Assembly (NCBI GenBank): GCA_023457435.1
Contig: JAEWLS010000002.1
Location: 219,683-283,682 of the forward strand
Length of the DNA: 64,000 bases
DNA from: Pseudomonadota bacterium
GTDB lineage: Bacteria > Pseudomonadota > Alphaproteobacteria > Rhizobiales > Rhizobiaceae
Reading direction: 5' to 3'
In this document: piece by piece, positions 8,361 through 16,346 of the stretch
Layout: every line of letters starts with the position of its first letter
How positions within the stretch are numbered: position 1 is the stretch's first letter
Translations under genes and position numbers: made by a program
The notes under the pieces: generated by a model
Told to the model about the DNA's origin: nothing
What the model saw: the letters and a program-made list of their open reading frames with translations, nothing else
The model's database searches: none

Positions 8361-9604
8361 GCGAGGAAGACCGGCCGGCCTGCAACTGCGCTTTCCACGC
8401 AGGCGGCGAGCGAACCGAACAGCACGGAGTATCCGGTATTTCCCGGAGCATAGTGGGCGAACTTGCCGGAGTTGGTCATCAGGACTCCATCCGGCAGCTC
8501 ACGCATGATCGGCGTGACGACGACGCAGGTATCGGCGACCAGCGTCACTCCCGACGCCTCTAGTTCGCGGCGCGCGTCTGGGTTTAAGGCGTGGAGGGCA
8601 TGGCGGCCGGTACAAGCGTATAGCGGCACCGCAAGCCGACGGCCTGCAATGAGCAGGCGTAGAGTTCGAAGTTCCTCAGCTGAGAGGTGTGGACTGCCGA
8701 TGGCGACCGAGTCGATGCGCTCCGGCTTTTCGGCCGTTGAGAGGCGCGTGCGCGCGTCCGCCACCATCGCCGCCGTTACCGCGACGGTTTCCTGCAACGA
8801 TCCGCCGCCAAGTGCGGTCCAAAGGTCGGGAGCCTCCGGCGTCACGCCGGCGATGTGAAACAGTCCGACGGCGCCCGAGGAGGCGGCCGCAGCTCCGAAG
8901 GCTTTGAGTGCATCCTCTCCGGGGTTGCGTGGAACGCTCGTGACCACGCCAACGGCATTGCCAACAAGCCGCCCATAGAGACTGCCGAGGACCGGCCAGG
9001 CCGTGTCGTCGTCAAAGAACCTGCTTCCCAGAGCCGACACGTCGATTCGCACCGTGGCTAATCGGTTTTCGGTCCGGTGCAGGCCGCAGTCAGGTGCACG
9101 ACCTGCAATCGCACACGCTATATCCAGGAAATCGCCGTAACGGTTGGTCCTTGCCCCAAGTACCGAATTGCAGAACGCGACGGCGTTGCTTTCGCCCCAT
9201 GCCACATCGCTGCCTCGGGCAGGGCGGTGGCCGGCCTGATAGGGCGCGCATGTCCAGCTCGCCTCGCAGCCGAGTGCGCGGTAGGCATCCATCATGCGCC
9301 GCGCCATGGTACGCTGACGAGCCGGCAACCGGACCCGGGAGCACCCGGTGAGGTCTAGCGCCCCTACGTTCAGCGTCGCCCGCACAGCGACCTTGGCACC
9401 GCCCCCAACGAGCTTTTCAGCGAACAGGGTGCCGGAATCGCCGTGATAGAGCGCGCCGTCGATGTGTGCCGATGCAATTTCGATCAGACGTGGCGCGCCG
9501 AGCAGCTTGGCGCTCTCGGCAACGATGCGCATTGCCATTGCCGCACCTTCGCCAAGCGCGCCGCTCGCAATCGCGCTTTCGGCGTCGGTCAGCGAAACAG
9601 CCAA
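8357..9604 (-). CDS. Aconitase X catalytic (large) subunit
   Basis: The 415-aa protein is the iron-sulfur subunit of aconitase X. It contains HIDGALYHGDSGT near the N terminus, AYQAG-type segments, WGESNAVAFCNSVLGARTNR and several conserved-looking cysteines (CNS, CGLHR, ACTGRH, DTC) that could hold the cluster. The C-terminal GKFAHYAPGNTGY is typical of the family. The start is a TTG directly abutting the moeB-like stop, with AGGG 7 bases upstream. The pair probably dehydrates a hydroxylated acid. No pyrroline-2-carboxylate reductase lies nearby, so hydroxyproline catabolism is only one option. Confidence 0.85.
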   Translation of the reverse strand: MAVSLTDAESAIASGALGEGAAMAMRIVAESAKLLGAPRLIEIASAHIDGALYHGDSGTLFAEKLVGGGAKVAVRATLNVGALDLTGCSRVRLPARQRTMARRMMDAYRALGCEASWTCAPYQAGHRPARGSDVAWGESNAVAFCNSVLGARTNRYGDFLDIACAIAGRAPDCGLHRTENRLATVRIDVSALGSRFFDDDTAWPVLGSLYGRLVGNAVGVVTSVPRNPGEDALKAFGAAAASSGAVGLFHIAGVTPEAPDLWTALGGGSLQETVAVTAAMVADARTRLSTAEKPERIDSVAIGSPHLSAEELRTLRLLIAGRRLAVPLYACTGRHALHALNPDARRELEASGVTLVADTCVVVTPIMRELPDGVLMTNSGKFAHYAPGNTGYSVLFGSLAACVESAVAGRPVFLA

Positions 9605-10372
9605 TCAACCCTCGTCGCGCGCATATCGGATCGTGTCGAACCGCGCTGCGAGCGAATCGTACATCAGCAGTCGCCCCACGAGGGGCTCGCCGATCCCGGT
9701 GATCAGCTTGATCACCTCCATCGCTTGCAGCGTTCCCATCACACCTGGCAGGACGCCCAGCACCCCGGCTTCCGCGCAGGACGGCACCATGCCGCGCGGC
9801 GGCGGTTCGGGGAAGAGATCGCGGTAGGATGGGTTCATGATGCCGTCCTCGCCCCGCTCGTAGGGCTTGAGCACAGTGAGAGTGCCGTCGAAGCGCCCGA
9901 TCGCTGCCGCAACCAGCGGCCTCCGTTCCGTCGAACACGTATCGGCAACGAGATAACGCGTGTCGAAGTTGTCGGAGCCGTCGGCAACCACGTCATACCG
10001 CGCAACGAGACCCGCTGCGTTTCCGGCGTCGACGCGCAGCTGATGCGTCTCCACCGCAACATGCGGGTTTATACGGCCGATCGCGCGCCAGGCGCTCTCG
10101 ACCTTCGGTACACCCACCGCTTCGGTGTCGTGGACGAACTGGCGCTGCAGGTTCGACAGCGACACGGTGTCGTCGTCGACGATCCCCAGCGTTCCGACGC
10201 CTGCCGCGGCGAGGTACGTCAACAATGGCGCCCCGAGCCCGCCGGCTCCAATCACCAGGACGCGGGCGCGCTTCAGCTTCTGCTGGCCGGAACCGCCTAT
10301 CTCCGGCAGAACGATATGCCGGGCGTAGCGCTCGAGTTCCGCGTCATTGAGCGCGGGCGACTGTATGTTCAT
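9605..10372 (-). CDS. moeB: MoeB/ThiF-family E1-like adenylyltransferase
   Basis: The 255-aa protein adenylates the C terminus of a ubiquitin-like sulfur carrier such as MoaD or ThiS. The ATP-binding motif VIGAGGLGAPLLTYLAAAGV, the RQF element in SNLQRQFVH, DGSDNFDTRY and PSCAEAGVLGVLPG are visible. The two CxxC zinc pairs of E. coli MoeB are missing: the first position reads PSYRDLF, and the protein ends at YARDEG without the last pair. It is 31 bases after recF and directly abuts the aconitase-X gene. It may serve molybdopterin synthesis or another sulfur carrier. Confidence 0.82.
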   Translation of the reverse strand: MNIQSPALNDAELERYARHIVLPEIGGSGQQKLKRARVLVIGAGGLGAPLLTYLAAAGVGTLGIVDDDTVSLSNLQRQFVHDTEAVGVPKVESAWRAIGRINPHVAVETHQLRVDAGNAAGLVARYDVVADGSDNFDTRYLVADTCSTERRPLVAAAIGRFDGTLTVLKPYERGEDGIMNPSYRDLFPEPPPRGMVPSCAEAGVLGVLPGVMGTLQAMEVIKLITGIGEPLVGRLLMYDSLAARFDTIRYARDEG

Positions 10373-10403
10373 GACGAGAGAATAGGCCGCGGCCTCGGGC
10401 TTG

Positions 10404-11543
10404 TCATCGGCTCGCGGGCGATACAGTACCGTTCGAAACCGTGAAGAACTGCGCCCGCCCTTCGAGAGCCGAGAACAGTTCGCGCTCCGTACCGGTGCAG
10501 AAGTACTGTCCCCCGATGTCGTCCAGGATCGAGAAAAGTGCGCGGCGCCGCCCGGCGTCGAGATGCGCGGCTATCTCGTCGAGAAGGAGGATCGGCGGGC
10601 TACCGGAGATCTCGCCGGTCAGCCGTGCGTGGCTGATGACGATGCCGATCAACAGCGCTTTCTGCTCCCCCGTCGAGCACAATTCTGCCGGCATGTCCTT
10701 CGGCGCATGGCGCACGAGCAGGTCGCTGCGATGGGGCCCCTGAAGAGTTCGGCCGGCTGCTGCGTCGCGCGCCCTTCCGTCCGCGAGGTTTCGGCGGAAC
10801 CACTCTTCGATATCGACCGCGGGCATAGACGCGACGACGGCCTCAAGGTCACCCGACAGTGAAATCGAAGCCTTCGGAAACGGGCTGTCCGAAGGTTGAC
10901 GTTCGATCATTGCCGCGATGAGGCCCACGAGCTCGACACGCGCTGCTGCGATCGCCACACCGGCGTCGGCCATTTGAGCTTCCACTGCGTCTAACCAGCG
11001 CAAGTCGCGCACGTTTTCCGTAAGCAAGCGATTACGCGAGCGCATCGATTTTTCATAATCGGCTGCGCGACGCCCGTGCTGGGGGTCGATAGCAAGCACC
11101 AGCCGGTCCAGGAATCGCCGCCTGTCGCCAGCCGGGCCGGTGAACAATGAATCCATGGCGGGTGTAAGCCAAAGCACCCGAACCCACTCGAGCAGTTCGT
11201 CCGCACTTCGTGCAGTCACGCCGTTGATGCGCACCTTTCGCGCGATCTCGCCATCGCCGATGGTTCCGGCTGTACCCGTACCGATATCGACCTCCCCGTC
11301 GGGAGTATGCAGGCGGGCGAAGACGGCGAAGCCTGCATTTGTACCGTCGCGGGCGACCTCGGCGAGCTGCGCACGGCGCATGCCCCGCCCCGGCGAAAGG
11401 AACGAGATCGCTTCGAGCAGATTTGTCTTTCCCGCCCCGTTCTCGCCGGCGAGTACGACGGGCGCGCCCGAAAGATCGAGCGACAATACGGCATAGTTGC
11501 GAAAATCCGTAAGCGAAAGCTTACGAACAGGGGCAGCCGGCAC
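10404..11543 (-). CDS. recF: DNA replication and repair protein RecF
   Basis: RecF (379 aa) is an SMC-like ATPase that helps load RecA at gapped DNA. The Walker A motif GENGAGKT lies at residues 33-40, the ABC signature-like region near STGEQKALLIGI, and Walker B at ILLLDEIAAHLD. The start is a GTG (MPAAPVRKLS), one base after the dnaN stop, so recF is probably co-transcribed and coupled with dnaN, the usual dnaA-dnaN-recF order. Confidence 0.95.
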   Translation of the reverse strand: MPAAPVRKLSLTDFRNYAVLSLDLSGAPVVLAGENGAGKTNLLEAISFLSPGRGMRRAQLAEVARDGTNAGFAVFARLHTPDGEVDIGTGTAGTIGDGEIARKVRINGVTARSADELLEWVRVLWLTPAMDSLFTGPAGDRRRFLDRLVLAIDPQHGRRAADYEKSMRSRNRLLTENVRDLRWLDAVEAQMADAGVAIAAARVELVGLIAAMIERQPSDSPFPKASISLSGDLEAVVASMPAVDIEEWFRRNLADGRARDAAAGRTLQGPHRSDLLVRHAPKDMPAELCSTGEQKALLIGIVISHARLTGEISGSPPILLLDEIAAHLDAGRRRALFSILDDIGGQYFCTGTERELFSALEGRAQFFTVSNGTVSPASR

Positions 11544-11544
11544 G

Positions 11545-12663
11545 CTAGACGCGCATCGGCATCAGCACATAGAGCGTGTTCTGGTCTGCCGTGTCCTGGA
11601 TCAGCGTCGGAGACCCTGCGTCCGCGAGCATGAAGCGGGCCTCGTCACCAGACAATTGTGCCGCGACATCGAGCAGGTACTTGGCGTTGAAGCCGATGTC
11701 GATTGGATCGGCATCGTATTCAGCCGCAACCTCTTCCGTCGCGCTGCCGGAGTCGGGGTTGTTGACCACCAGAGTCACCTGGCCATCGGCTATGGACAGC
11801 TTCACTGCTCGCCCGCGTTCGGAGGAGATCGTCGACACACGATCGACGGCCGCCGCGAAGGTCTGTCGGTCCAGCGTCAGCTTCTTGTCGTTGCCGGTCG
11901 GGATGACTCGTTCGTAGTCCGGGAACGTGCCATCGATCAGCTTCGACGTCAGAACCACCGGGCCGATCGTAAAGCGGATCTTGGTTTCGGACAGTTCGAC
12001 GGTTATCGCGACATCGGGATTGTCGACGAGCTTCTGCAGCTCGCTCACGGTTTTGCGCGGGATAATGATCCCCGGCATCCCTTCCGAGCCTGCCGGAGCG
12101 TCTATCTCGGCGCGTGCCAGGCGATGTCCATCCGTTGCGACGGCGCGCATCTTGAGCTTCCCGCCGACCTCGTGCGTGTGCAAATAAATGCCGTTGAGGT
12201 AGTAGCGCGTTTCTTCGGTCGATATCGCGAACTGTGTGCGCTCGATGAGAGTCTTAAGCGATGCCGATTCGAGGCGGAAGATATGCGACAGCGACCCGGC
12301 GGTGAGTTCTGGGAAGTCGGCCTGCGGCAAGCACTGAAGCCGGAACGACGAGCGCCCTGACATCACTGTCATAGACGAGCCGTTCTCATCGGTCTTGAGC
12401 ATCACCTCGGCGCCGTCCGACAGCTTGCGAACGATGTCGTAGAGCAGATGCGCCGGCACGGTTGTCGCCCCGCCGACCTCGACGCTTGCCGGGATCGCTT
12501 CAGTCACCTCGAGGTCCAGATCGGTGGCCTTGAGCTCCAGGCTGGCGCCCTGCGCTGACAGAAGCACGTTCGACAGGATGGGAATCGTGTTGCGGCGTTC
12601 GACAACGCGATGGACGTGATTCAGCGACTTTAGGAGGTTTGACCGTTCGAGGATCACGCGCAT
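11545..12663 (-). CDS. dnaN: DNA polymerase III sliding clamp, beta subunit
   Basis: The 372-aa clamp encircles DNA and tethers polymerase III. The sequence has the family start MRVILERSNLLKSLNHVHRV, three repeated clamp domains of about 125 residues, and the typical end DQNTLYVLMPMRV. It follows dnaA after a 173-base gap that holds a promoter-like site and a terminator-like hairpin, so its expression may be partly independent of dnaA. Confidence 0.97.
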   Translation of the reverse strand: MRVILERSNLLKSLNHVHRVVERRNTIPILSNVLLSAQGASLELKATDLDLEVTEAIPASVEVGGATTVPAHLLYDIVRKLSDGAEVMLKTDENGSSMTVMSGRSSFRLQCLPQADFPELTAGSLSHIFRLESASLKTLIERTQFAISTEETRYYLNGIYLHTHEVGGKLKMRAVATDGHRLARAEIDAPAGSEGMPGIIIPRKTVSELQKLVDNPDVAITVELSETKIRFTIGPVVLTSKLIDGTFPDYERVIPTGNDKKLTLDRQTFAAAVDRVSTISSERGRAVKLSIADGQVTLVVNNPDSGSATEEVAAEYDADPIDIGFNAKYLLDVAAQLSGDEARFMLADAGSPTLIQDTADQNTLYVLMPMRV

Positions 12664-12680
12664 GGCTGGAAGTCTCGTCT

Positions 12681-12699
12681 AAAAAGGGGCCGCCCCTTT
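12681..12699 (-). terminator. Terminator or attenuator hairpin just upstream of dnaN
   Basis: On the minus strand the hairpin AAAGGGG-CGG-CCCCTTT runs into TTTTT and ends only 17 bases before the dnaN ATG. It can terminate dnaA transcripts. A candidate -10 GATAAT (12734-12739) and a second small hairpin (12716-12730) lie upstream of it, so a dnaN transcript starting there would carry the terminator in its leader. Confidence 0.6.
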
Positions 12700-12735
12700 C
12701 GAGGCTGCCCCGTTTGCCCGGAGAACGGGCCATAT

Positions 12736-12757
12736 TATCGGGCGAATTGACCCGATA
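12736..12757. repeat. Inverted repeat in the dnaA-dnaN intergenic region
   Basis: The arms TATCGGG (12736-12742) and CCCGATA (12751-12757) are perfect and separated by 8 bases. The repeat overlaps the candidate -10 of a dnaN promoter, so it may be an operator or simply a hairpin. Confidence 0.45.
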
Positions 12758-12836
12758 TGCTGCGCAAAGGCAAGGTCGCCAATACCGCTTTCGCGATGCC
12801 TCGCGGCAGCCTTGGGGATAAGCCGCCCGATCCGCG

Positions 12837-14354
12837 CTACGACTGTTCGGCGATGAGCCTCTTGAGGAGTTCGACTTCCTGGGCAAGCGTGTTGTCGCTT
12901 CCGGTCAGGTCTTCGATCTTCCGCACGGCGTGCAGAACCGTCGTGTGGTCGCGTCCGCCGAAGCGACGCCCGATCTCGGGAAGCGAGCGCGGCGTCATGA
13001 CCTTGGAGAGATACATGGCGACCTGTCGTGGCTTGACGATGGTGCGCGTGCGCCGGTTCGACAGCAGCTCGGTCTTCGACACGTTGTAGTGCCGTGCGAC
13101 GATCCGCTGAATGTCCTCGATGCGCACGCGTTTCGGCTCGCCCGAGCGAACGAGGTGCCCAAGCAGTTCGTCGACGCGCTCGATCGAGAGCTGTGGCTCG
13201 AACGAATGCCGAAAGACAAGCTGGTTGAAGGCGCCTTCGAGGTCGCGTCCGCTTCCGGTGACCGAGCGGGCGATGTGGTCGAGAATCTCGTCCGAAATCG
13301 TCAGGCTGCGGTCTTCGCCAAGCGCGGCGAGATGGCGCTGCTTGAGCATCGCGAGCCGCATGCCGTAGTCCGGCGCAGCCATTTCCAGCGCAACGCCGCC
13401 GTTTAGACGCGAGCGCACGCGTGGCTCCAGCGATTCGAGCTCAGCCGGGGGGCGGTCGGCCGCCACGACCACCTGCTTGGCGCTGTCGAGCAGCATGTTG
13501 ATGAGATGGCAGAACTCGTGCTGGATCGATTTGCCCTGCAGGAACTGCATGTCGTCGATGATCAGCAAATCGATATCGCGCAGCTGCTCCTTCAGGGTGA
13601 GGGCGTTGTTGTCGCGGATCGCGGTCGCGAAGCGCCACATGAAGTACTCGGCCGTCAGGTAGACCACACGCGACTGGGGACGGGCTAACAGCGCTTCGTT
13701 GGCGATCGCCTGCAGGAGGTGGGTCTTCCCGAGCCCGACAGACGCGTGGAGAAAGAGCGGATTGAAGCGAACGGCGTTCGAAGCTTGCTCCGCTACGGCG
13801 CGCGCCGCGGCGAAGGCGACGCGGTTCGACGGACCTTCGACGAAGGACGAGAAGGTATAGCGACCGTCGAGCGGCGAGCCCAACACGGTCGACCGCTGCT
13901 CGGGCTCCCCGCGCAGTGTCGCACGGTCCGGCTTGGCAGCGCTGACTGGCGTGGTCTGTGCAGGCCGCGAAGAGCGCCGCGCCAGGTTCGTCTCTTCCTC
14001 GCTCGCTCTGGTCGGGCGCGTCGTGCTGCGCACGACGATCTCGAGTTTCAGCAGCGAAGGTTCGCCTTGCATCCAGAGTTCGGTGATCAGATCGAGATAG
14101 TGGCCGTTGATCCAGGAGCGGAGAAACGCGGTCGGGACTGAGAGGCGAACGACGCCCTTCGCCGCTTCGGCGAGCTTCATGCGGCCGAACCAGCTCGAGT
14201 AGACCTCGCTGCCCAGTCGCGCCTTGAGCTGTGCCCTGACTCTTTCGAAATTGCCCTCTGCTCCGCCGTCAGTGCCGTCGGCCATTCCAGTGTCCCCTCG
14301 CAAGTAATTGGTGGCGCGCTCCGCTACGCGCGCGCCATTGATGCCGCCCAACAT
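12837..14354 (-). CDS. dnaA: Chromosomal replication initiator DnaA
   Basis: DnaA binds DnaA boxes and opens the origin. Domain I is recognisable at NFERVRAQLKARLGSEVYSSW, followed by a variable linker. The AAA+ domain has Walker A in HASVGLGKTHLL (about residues 205-212) and Walker B in LLIIDDMQFL. The C-terminal domain IV carries the DnaA signature GRDHTTVLHAVRKIE. The start is uncertain: the ATG at 14354 gives 505 aa with GAGAGGG upstream, and the ATG at 14285 gives 482 aa with GAGGGG upstream. The open frame extends to 14450, but that part looks non-coding. Confidence 0.96.
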   Translation of the reverse strand: MLGGINGARVAERATNYLRGDTGMADGTDGGAEGNFERVRAQLKARLGSEVYSSWFGRMKLAEAAKGVVRLSVPTAFLRSWINGHYLDLITELWMQGEPSLLKLEIVVRSTTRPTRASEEETNLARRSSRPAQTTPVSAAKPDRATLRGEPEQRSTVLGSPLDGRYTFSSFVEGPSNRVAFAAARAVAEQASNAVRFNPLFLHASVGLGKTHLLQAIANEALLARPQSRVVYLTAEYFMWRFATAIRDNNALTLKEQLRDIDLLIIDDMQFLQGKSIQHEFCHLINMLLDSAKQVVVAADRPPAELESLEPRVRSRLNGGVALEMAAPDYGMRLAMLKQRHLAALGEDRSLTISDEILDHIARSVTGSGRDLEGAFNQLVFRHSFEPQLSIERVDELLGHLVRSGEPKRVRIEDIQRIVARHYNVSKTELLSNRRTRTIVKPRQVAMYLSKVMTPRSLPEIGRRFGGRDHTTVLHAVRKIEDLTGSDNTLAQEVELLKRLIAEQS

Positions 14355-14450
14355 GTTGTTCAGCCCTCTCTCTATGTCCCTGCCGGCAGTGTCCCCATCG
14401 ACCCCGCCGCAAGGTCCGCGCTCCTTTCGGAACGCGGTCGTCCGCCGCAC

Positions 14451-14479
14451 GTGGGTTCATGCCTAAGTCATGAACCCAC
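14451..14479. repeat. Perfect 11-bp inverted repeat upstream of dnaA
   Basis: GTGGGTTCATG (14451-14461) and CATGAACCCAC (14469-14479) are perfect complements separated by 7 bases. It lies about 97 bases upstream of the preferred dnaA start and could be an operator or a hairpin in the dnaA leader. No T-tract follows, so it is not an ordinary terminator. Confidence 0.65.
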
Positions 14480-15045
14480 AAATTGCGCGCGATCAAACGC
14501 ATGCCAGCCGCCGTGCTGGCACGTTTCGCCCTGTGGACGACCCGGTGCGATGATTGCGCTACGCCCCGAAACGAGACAAAAAGAACGCGCGCACGAGTTG
14601 CCTCGTGCTGAAGAAATACGCCCTTTTGGCTGAAGGTGGTGGCCCGCGGCCAGCCCCGTTTCGATGACCTGACTTTATCGAATTGGGTGCCGAAGATTCA
14701 AGTGCATGGCCGTCCAAAAATGCCCTGTCGGGGGGTTGCCGACGGGGGCGAAATGCGACTCAAAAACCCCTGGCCGGCCTAAACTGTTGTGAATCAAAAC
14801 ATTCGCCTCCCGCACCGCGGGCGTAAAAAGAATCTTAAAAAATCGCTTGACGTGCGGTGGCGGTTGCCGATCCCCACCGCCCATTGACAAGCTGTGGATA
14901 AAGCTCGGCGAAATATTTGATTTTATTGGCTAATCGCTGAGGGCCGAATCTTGGCGCGCCGCATCAGGAGACGCTGTCCGTGCGCTGCATGGCAGCGACG
15001 CCGGCAAAGCATCGCCGCTGCCTCCCGCCCAAGCTCTTGTGCATC
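14480..15045. promoter_or_regulatory. Gene-free dnaA-rpsT intergenic region with origin or dnaA-control features
   Basis: About 570 bases contain no convincing gene. There is one perfect DnaA box read on the minus strand (TTATCCACA, 14893-14901) and a near match at 14532-14540 (TGTGGACGA). Five GANTC (CcrM methylation) sites lie at 14695, 14757, 14791, 14830 and 14946. AT-rich patches lie near 14824-14848 and 14911-14937. The mix suggests a cell-cycle-regulated dnaA promoter or part of a replication origin. In related bacteria the main origin is usually near hemE, so origin function is unproven. Confidence 0.55.
14893..14901 (-). promoter_or_regulatory. Consensus DnaA box
   Basis: The minus strand reads TTATCCACA, the high-affinity DnaA box. 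It is about 540 bases upstream of the preferred dnaA start and may serve autoregulation of dnaA or origin function. Confidence 0.7.
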
Positions 15046-15074
15046 AAAGAAAAAACCCGGCGCAAGCGCCGGGT
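15046..15074 (-). terminator. Rho-independent terminator of rpsT
   Basis: On the minus strand an 8-bp stem (ACCCGGCG with CGCCGGGT) and a 4-base loop are followed by TTTTTTCTTT, 39 bases after the rpsT stop. Confidence 0.88.
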
Positions 15075-15112
15075 CTGCATTCACTGAAATGCGAACGTCG
15101 AGTCGCGGCCGC

Positions 15113-15379
15113 TCAGGCCCCGAGCGAACGCACGCGCAACGTAAGCCGCGAAACCTTGCGGGAGGCCGTGTTCTTGTGCAGCACGCCGCGGGTCACGGCA
15201 CGCATCAGCTCCGGCTGCGCAATGCTCAGCGCGGCTTCGGCTGCAGCCTTGTCGCCGGCGGCAAGTGCCTCCTCGACCTTCCGCACATAGGTGCGTACGC
15301 GCGAGCGGCGGTTCTTGTTGACCGCCGTGCGTGCGGCGATCTTGCGCGTAGCCTTCTTGGCCGAAGAGGTGTTGGCCAT
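15113..15379 (-). CDS. rpsT: 30S ribosomal protein S20
   Basis: This 88-aa basic protein binds 16S rRNA in the small subunit. It has the S20 pattern MANTSSAKKATRKIAARTAV, NKNRRSRVRTYVRKVEEAL and a C terminus that starts GVLHKNTASRKVSRL. The frame is open to 15448, but MANTSS at 15379 with AGAGAGAGATAACG upstream is the true start. It has its own terminator and lies upstream of dnaA on the same strand, an order common in alphaproteobacteria. Confidence 0.96.
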   Translation of the reverse strand: MANTSSAKKATRKIAARTAVNKNRRSRVRTYVRKVEEALAAGDKAAAEAALSIAQPELMRAVTRGVLHKNTASRKVSRLTLRVRSLGA

Positions 15380-15539
15380 CGTTATCTCTCTCTGTCTGGA
15401 CGACCCGGTCGGCGCACAGGAAGTTCGCCGTGTCGGGCACAAAAACAAACGGGCAGCCCGGAGGCCGCCTGAGTTGGGCGGCTTATAGTTGAGCGGTTTC
15501 CACGCGTCAATTCTTACCCGTCAAAAAAGCTGCATACCG

Positions 15540-16313
15540 TTATCGATTGCGGAAGTTGGCGCTCCGCTTCTCCACGAACGCGGCCATGCCCTCTTTCTGG
15601 TCATCGAGCGCGAACATTGAGTGGAACAGGCGGCGCTCGAAGCGAAGCCCCTCCGACAAGGTGGTCTCGTAGGCGCGGTTCACCGCTTCCTTGGCCATCA
15701 TGACGGCAGGCATGGAATACGCCGCGATCTTGTCCGCCGCCTTCAACGCCTCGGTCAGCAGATCTGCAAGCGGCACGACGCGCGAGACCAGGCCGCAGCG
15801 CTCCGCTTCCGCCGCGTCCATCTGGCGGCCGGTGAGGCACAGGTCCATCGCCTTGGACTTGCCGACGAACCGCGTCAGCCGCTGCGAGCCGCCCATGCCG
15901 GGTATTACGCCCAACGTTATTTCCGGTTGGCCGAATTTGGCGTTTTCGGCCGCGATGATGAAGTCGCACAGCATCGCAAGTTCGCAACCGCCGCCAAGCG
16001 CGTAGCCCGCAACCGCCGCTACGATTGGTTTGCGTATGCGCGTTGCCGCCTCCCAGCCGGCGAAGAAGTCTTCCAAATAGGCGTCGGCATAGAGCTTCGA
16101 CTGCATCTCCTTGATGTCCGCACCGGCGGCGAAAGCCTTCTCCGATCCAGTCAGGACGATGGCGCCGATCTTCGGATCCGCCTCGTACGCGGCGAGAGCG
16201 GCCGTCACGTCTGCCATCACCTGGGAGTTCAGCGCGTTCAGCGCCTTCGGGCGGTTGAGCGTGATCAGCCCGACCTTTCCGCGCGTCTCGATCAGGATCG
16301 TCTCGTAGGCCAT
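15540..16313 (-). CDS. Enoyl-CoA hydratase (crotonase family)
   Basis: The 257-aa protein hydrates 2-enoyl-CoA in beta-oxidation. It has the crotonase oxyanion segments ITLNRPKALNAL and AAGADIKEM, and the two acid positions in GYALGGGCELAMLCD and FGQPEITLGVIPGMGG, as expected for an active hydratase. GGAGGAGCGGAC supports the start. It is downstream of mutM on the same strand, an arrangement common in rhizobia, where it is annotated as a general short-chain hydratase. Confidence 0.9.
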   Translation of the reverse strand: MAYETILIETRGKVGLITLNRPKALNALNSQVMADVTAALAAYEADPKIGAIVLTGSEKAFAAGADIKEMQSKLYADAYLEDFFAGWEAATRIRKPIVAAVAGYALGGGCELAMLCDFIIAAENAKFGQPEITLGVIPGMGGSQRLTRFVGKSKAMDLCLTGRQMDAAEAERCGLVSRVVPLADLLTEALKAADKIAAYSMPAVMMAKEAVNRAYETTLSEGLRFERRLFHSMFALDDQKEGMAAFVEKRSANFRNR

Positions 16314-16346
16314 GTCCGCTCCTCCGCTTAAAGCGGCTGGCTTAGC

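Noticed and set aside
14675..14890. A 71-aa open frame in the dnaA-rpsT gap
   Set aside because: No Shine-Dalgarno, no family match, and it overlaps the GANTC and AT-rich control region.
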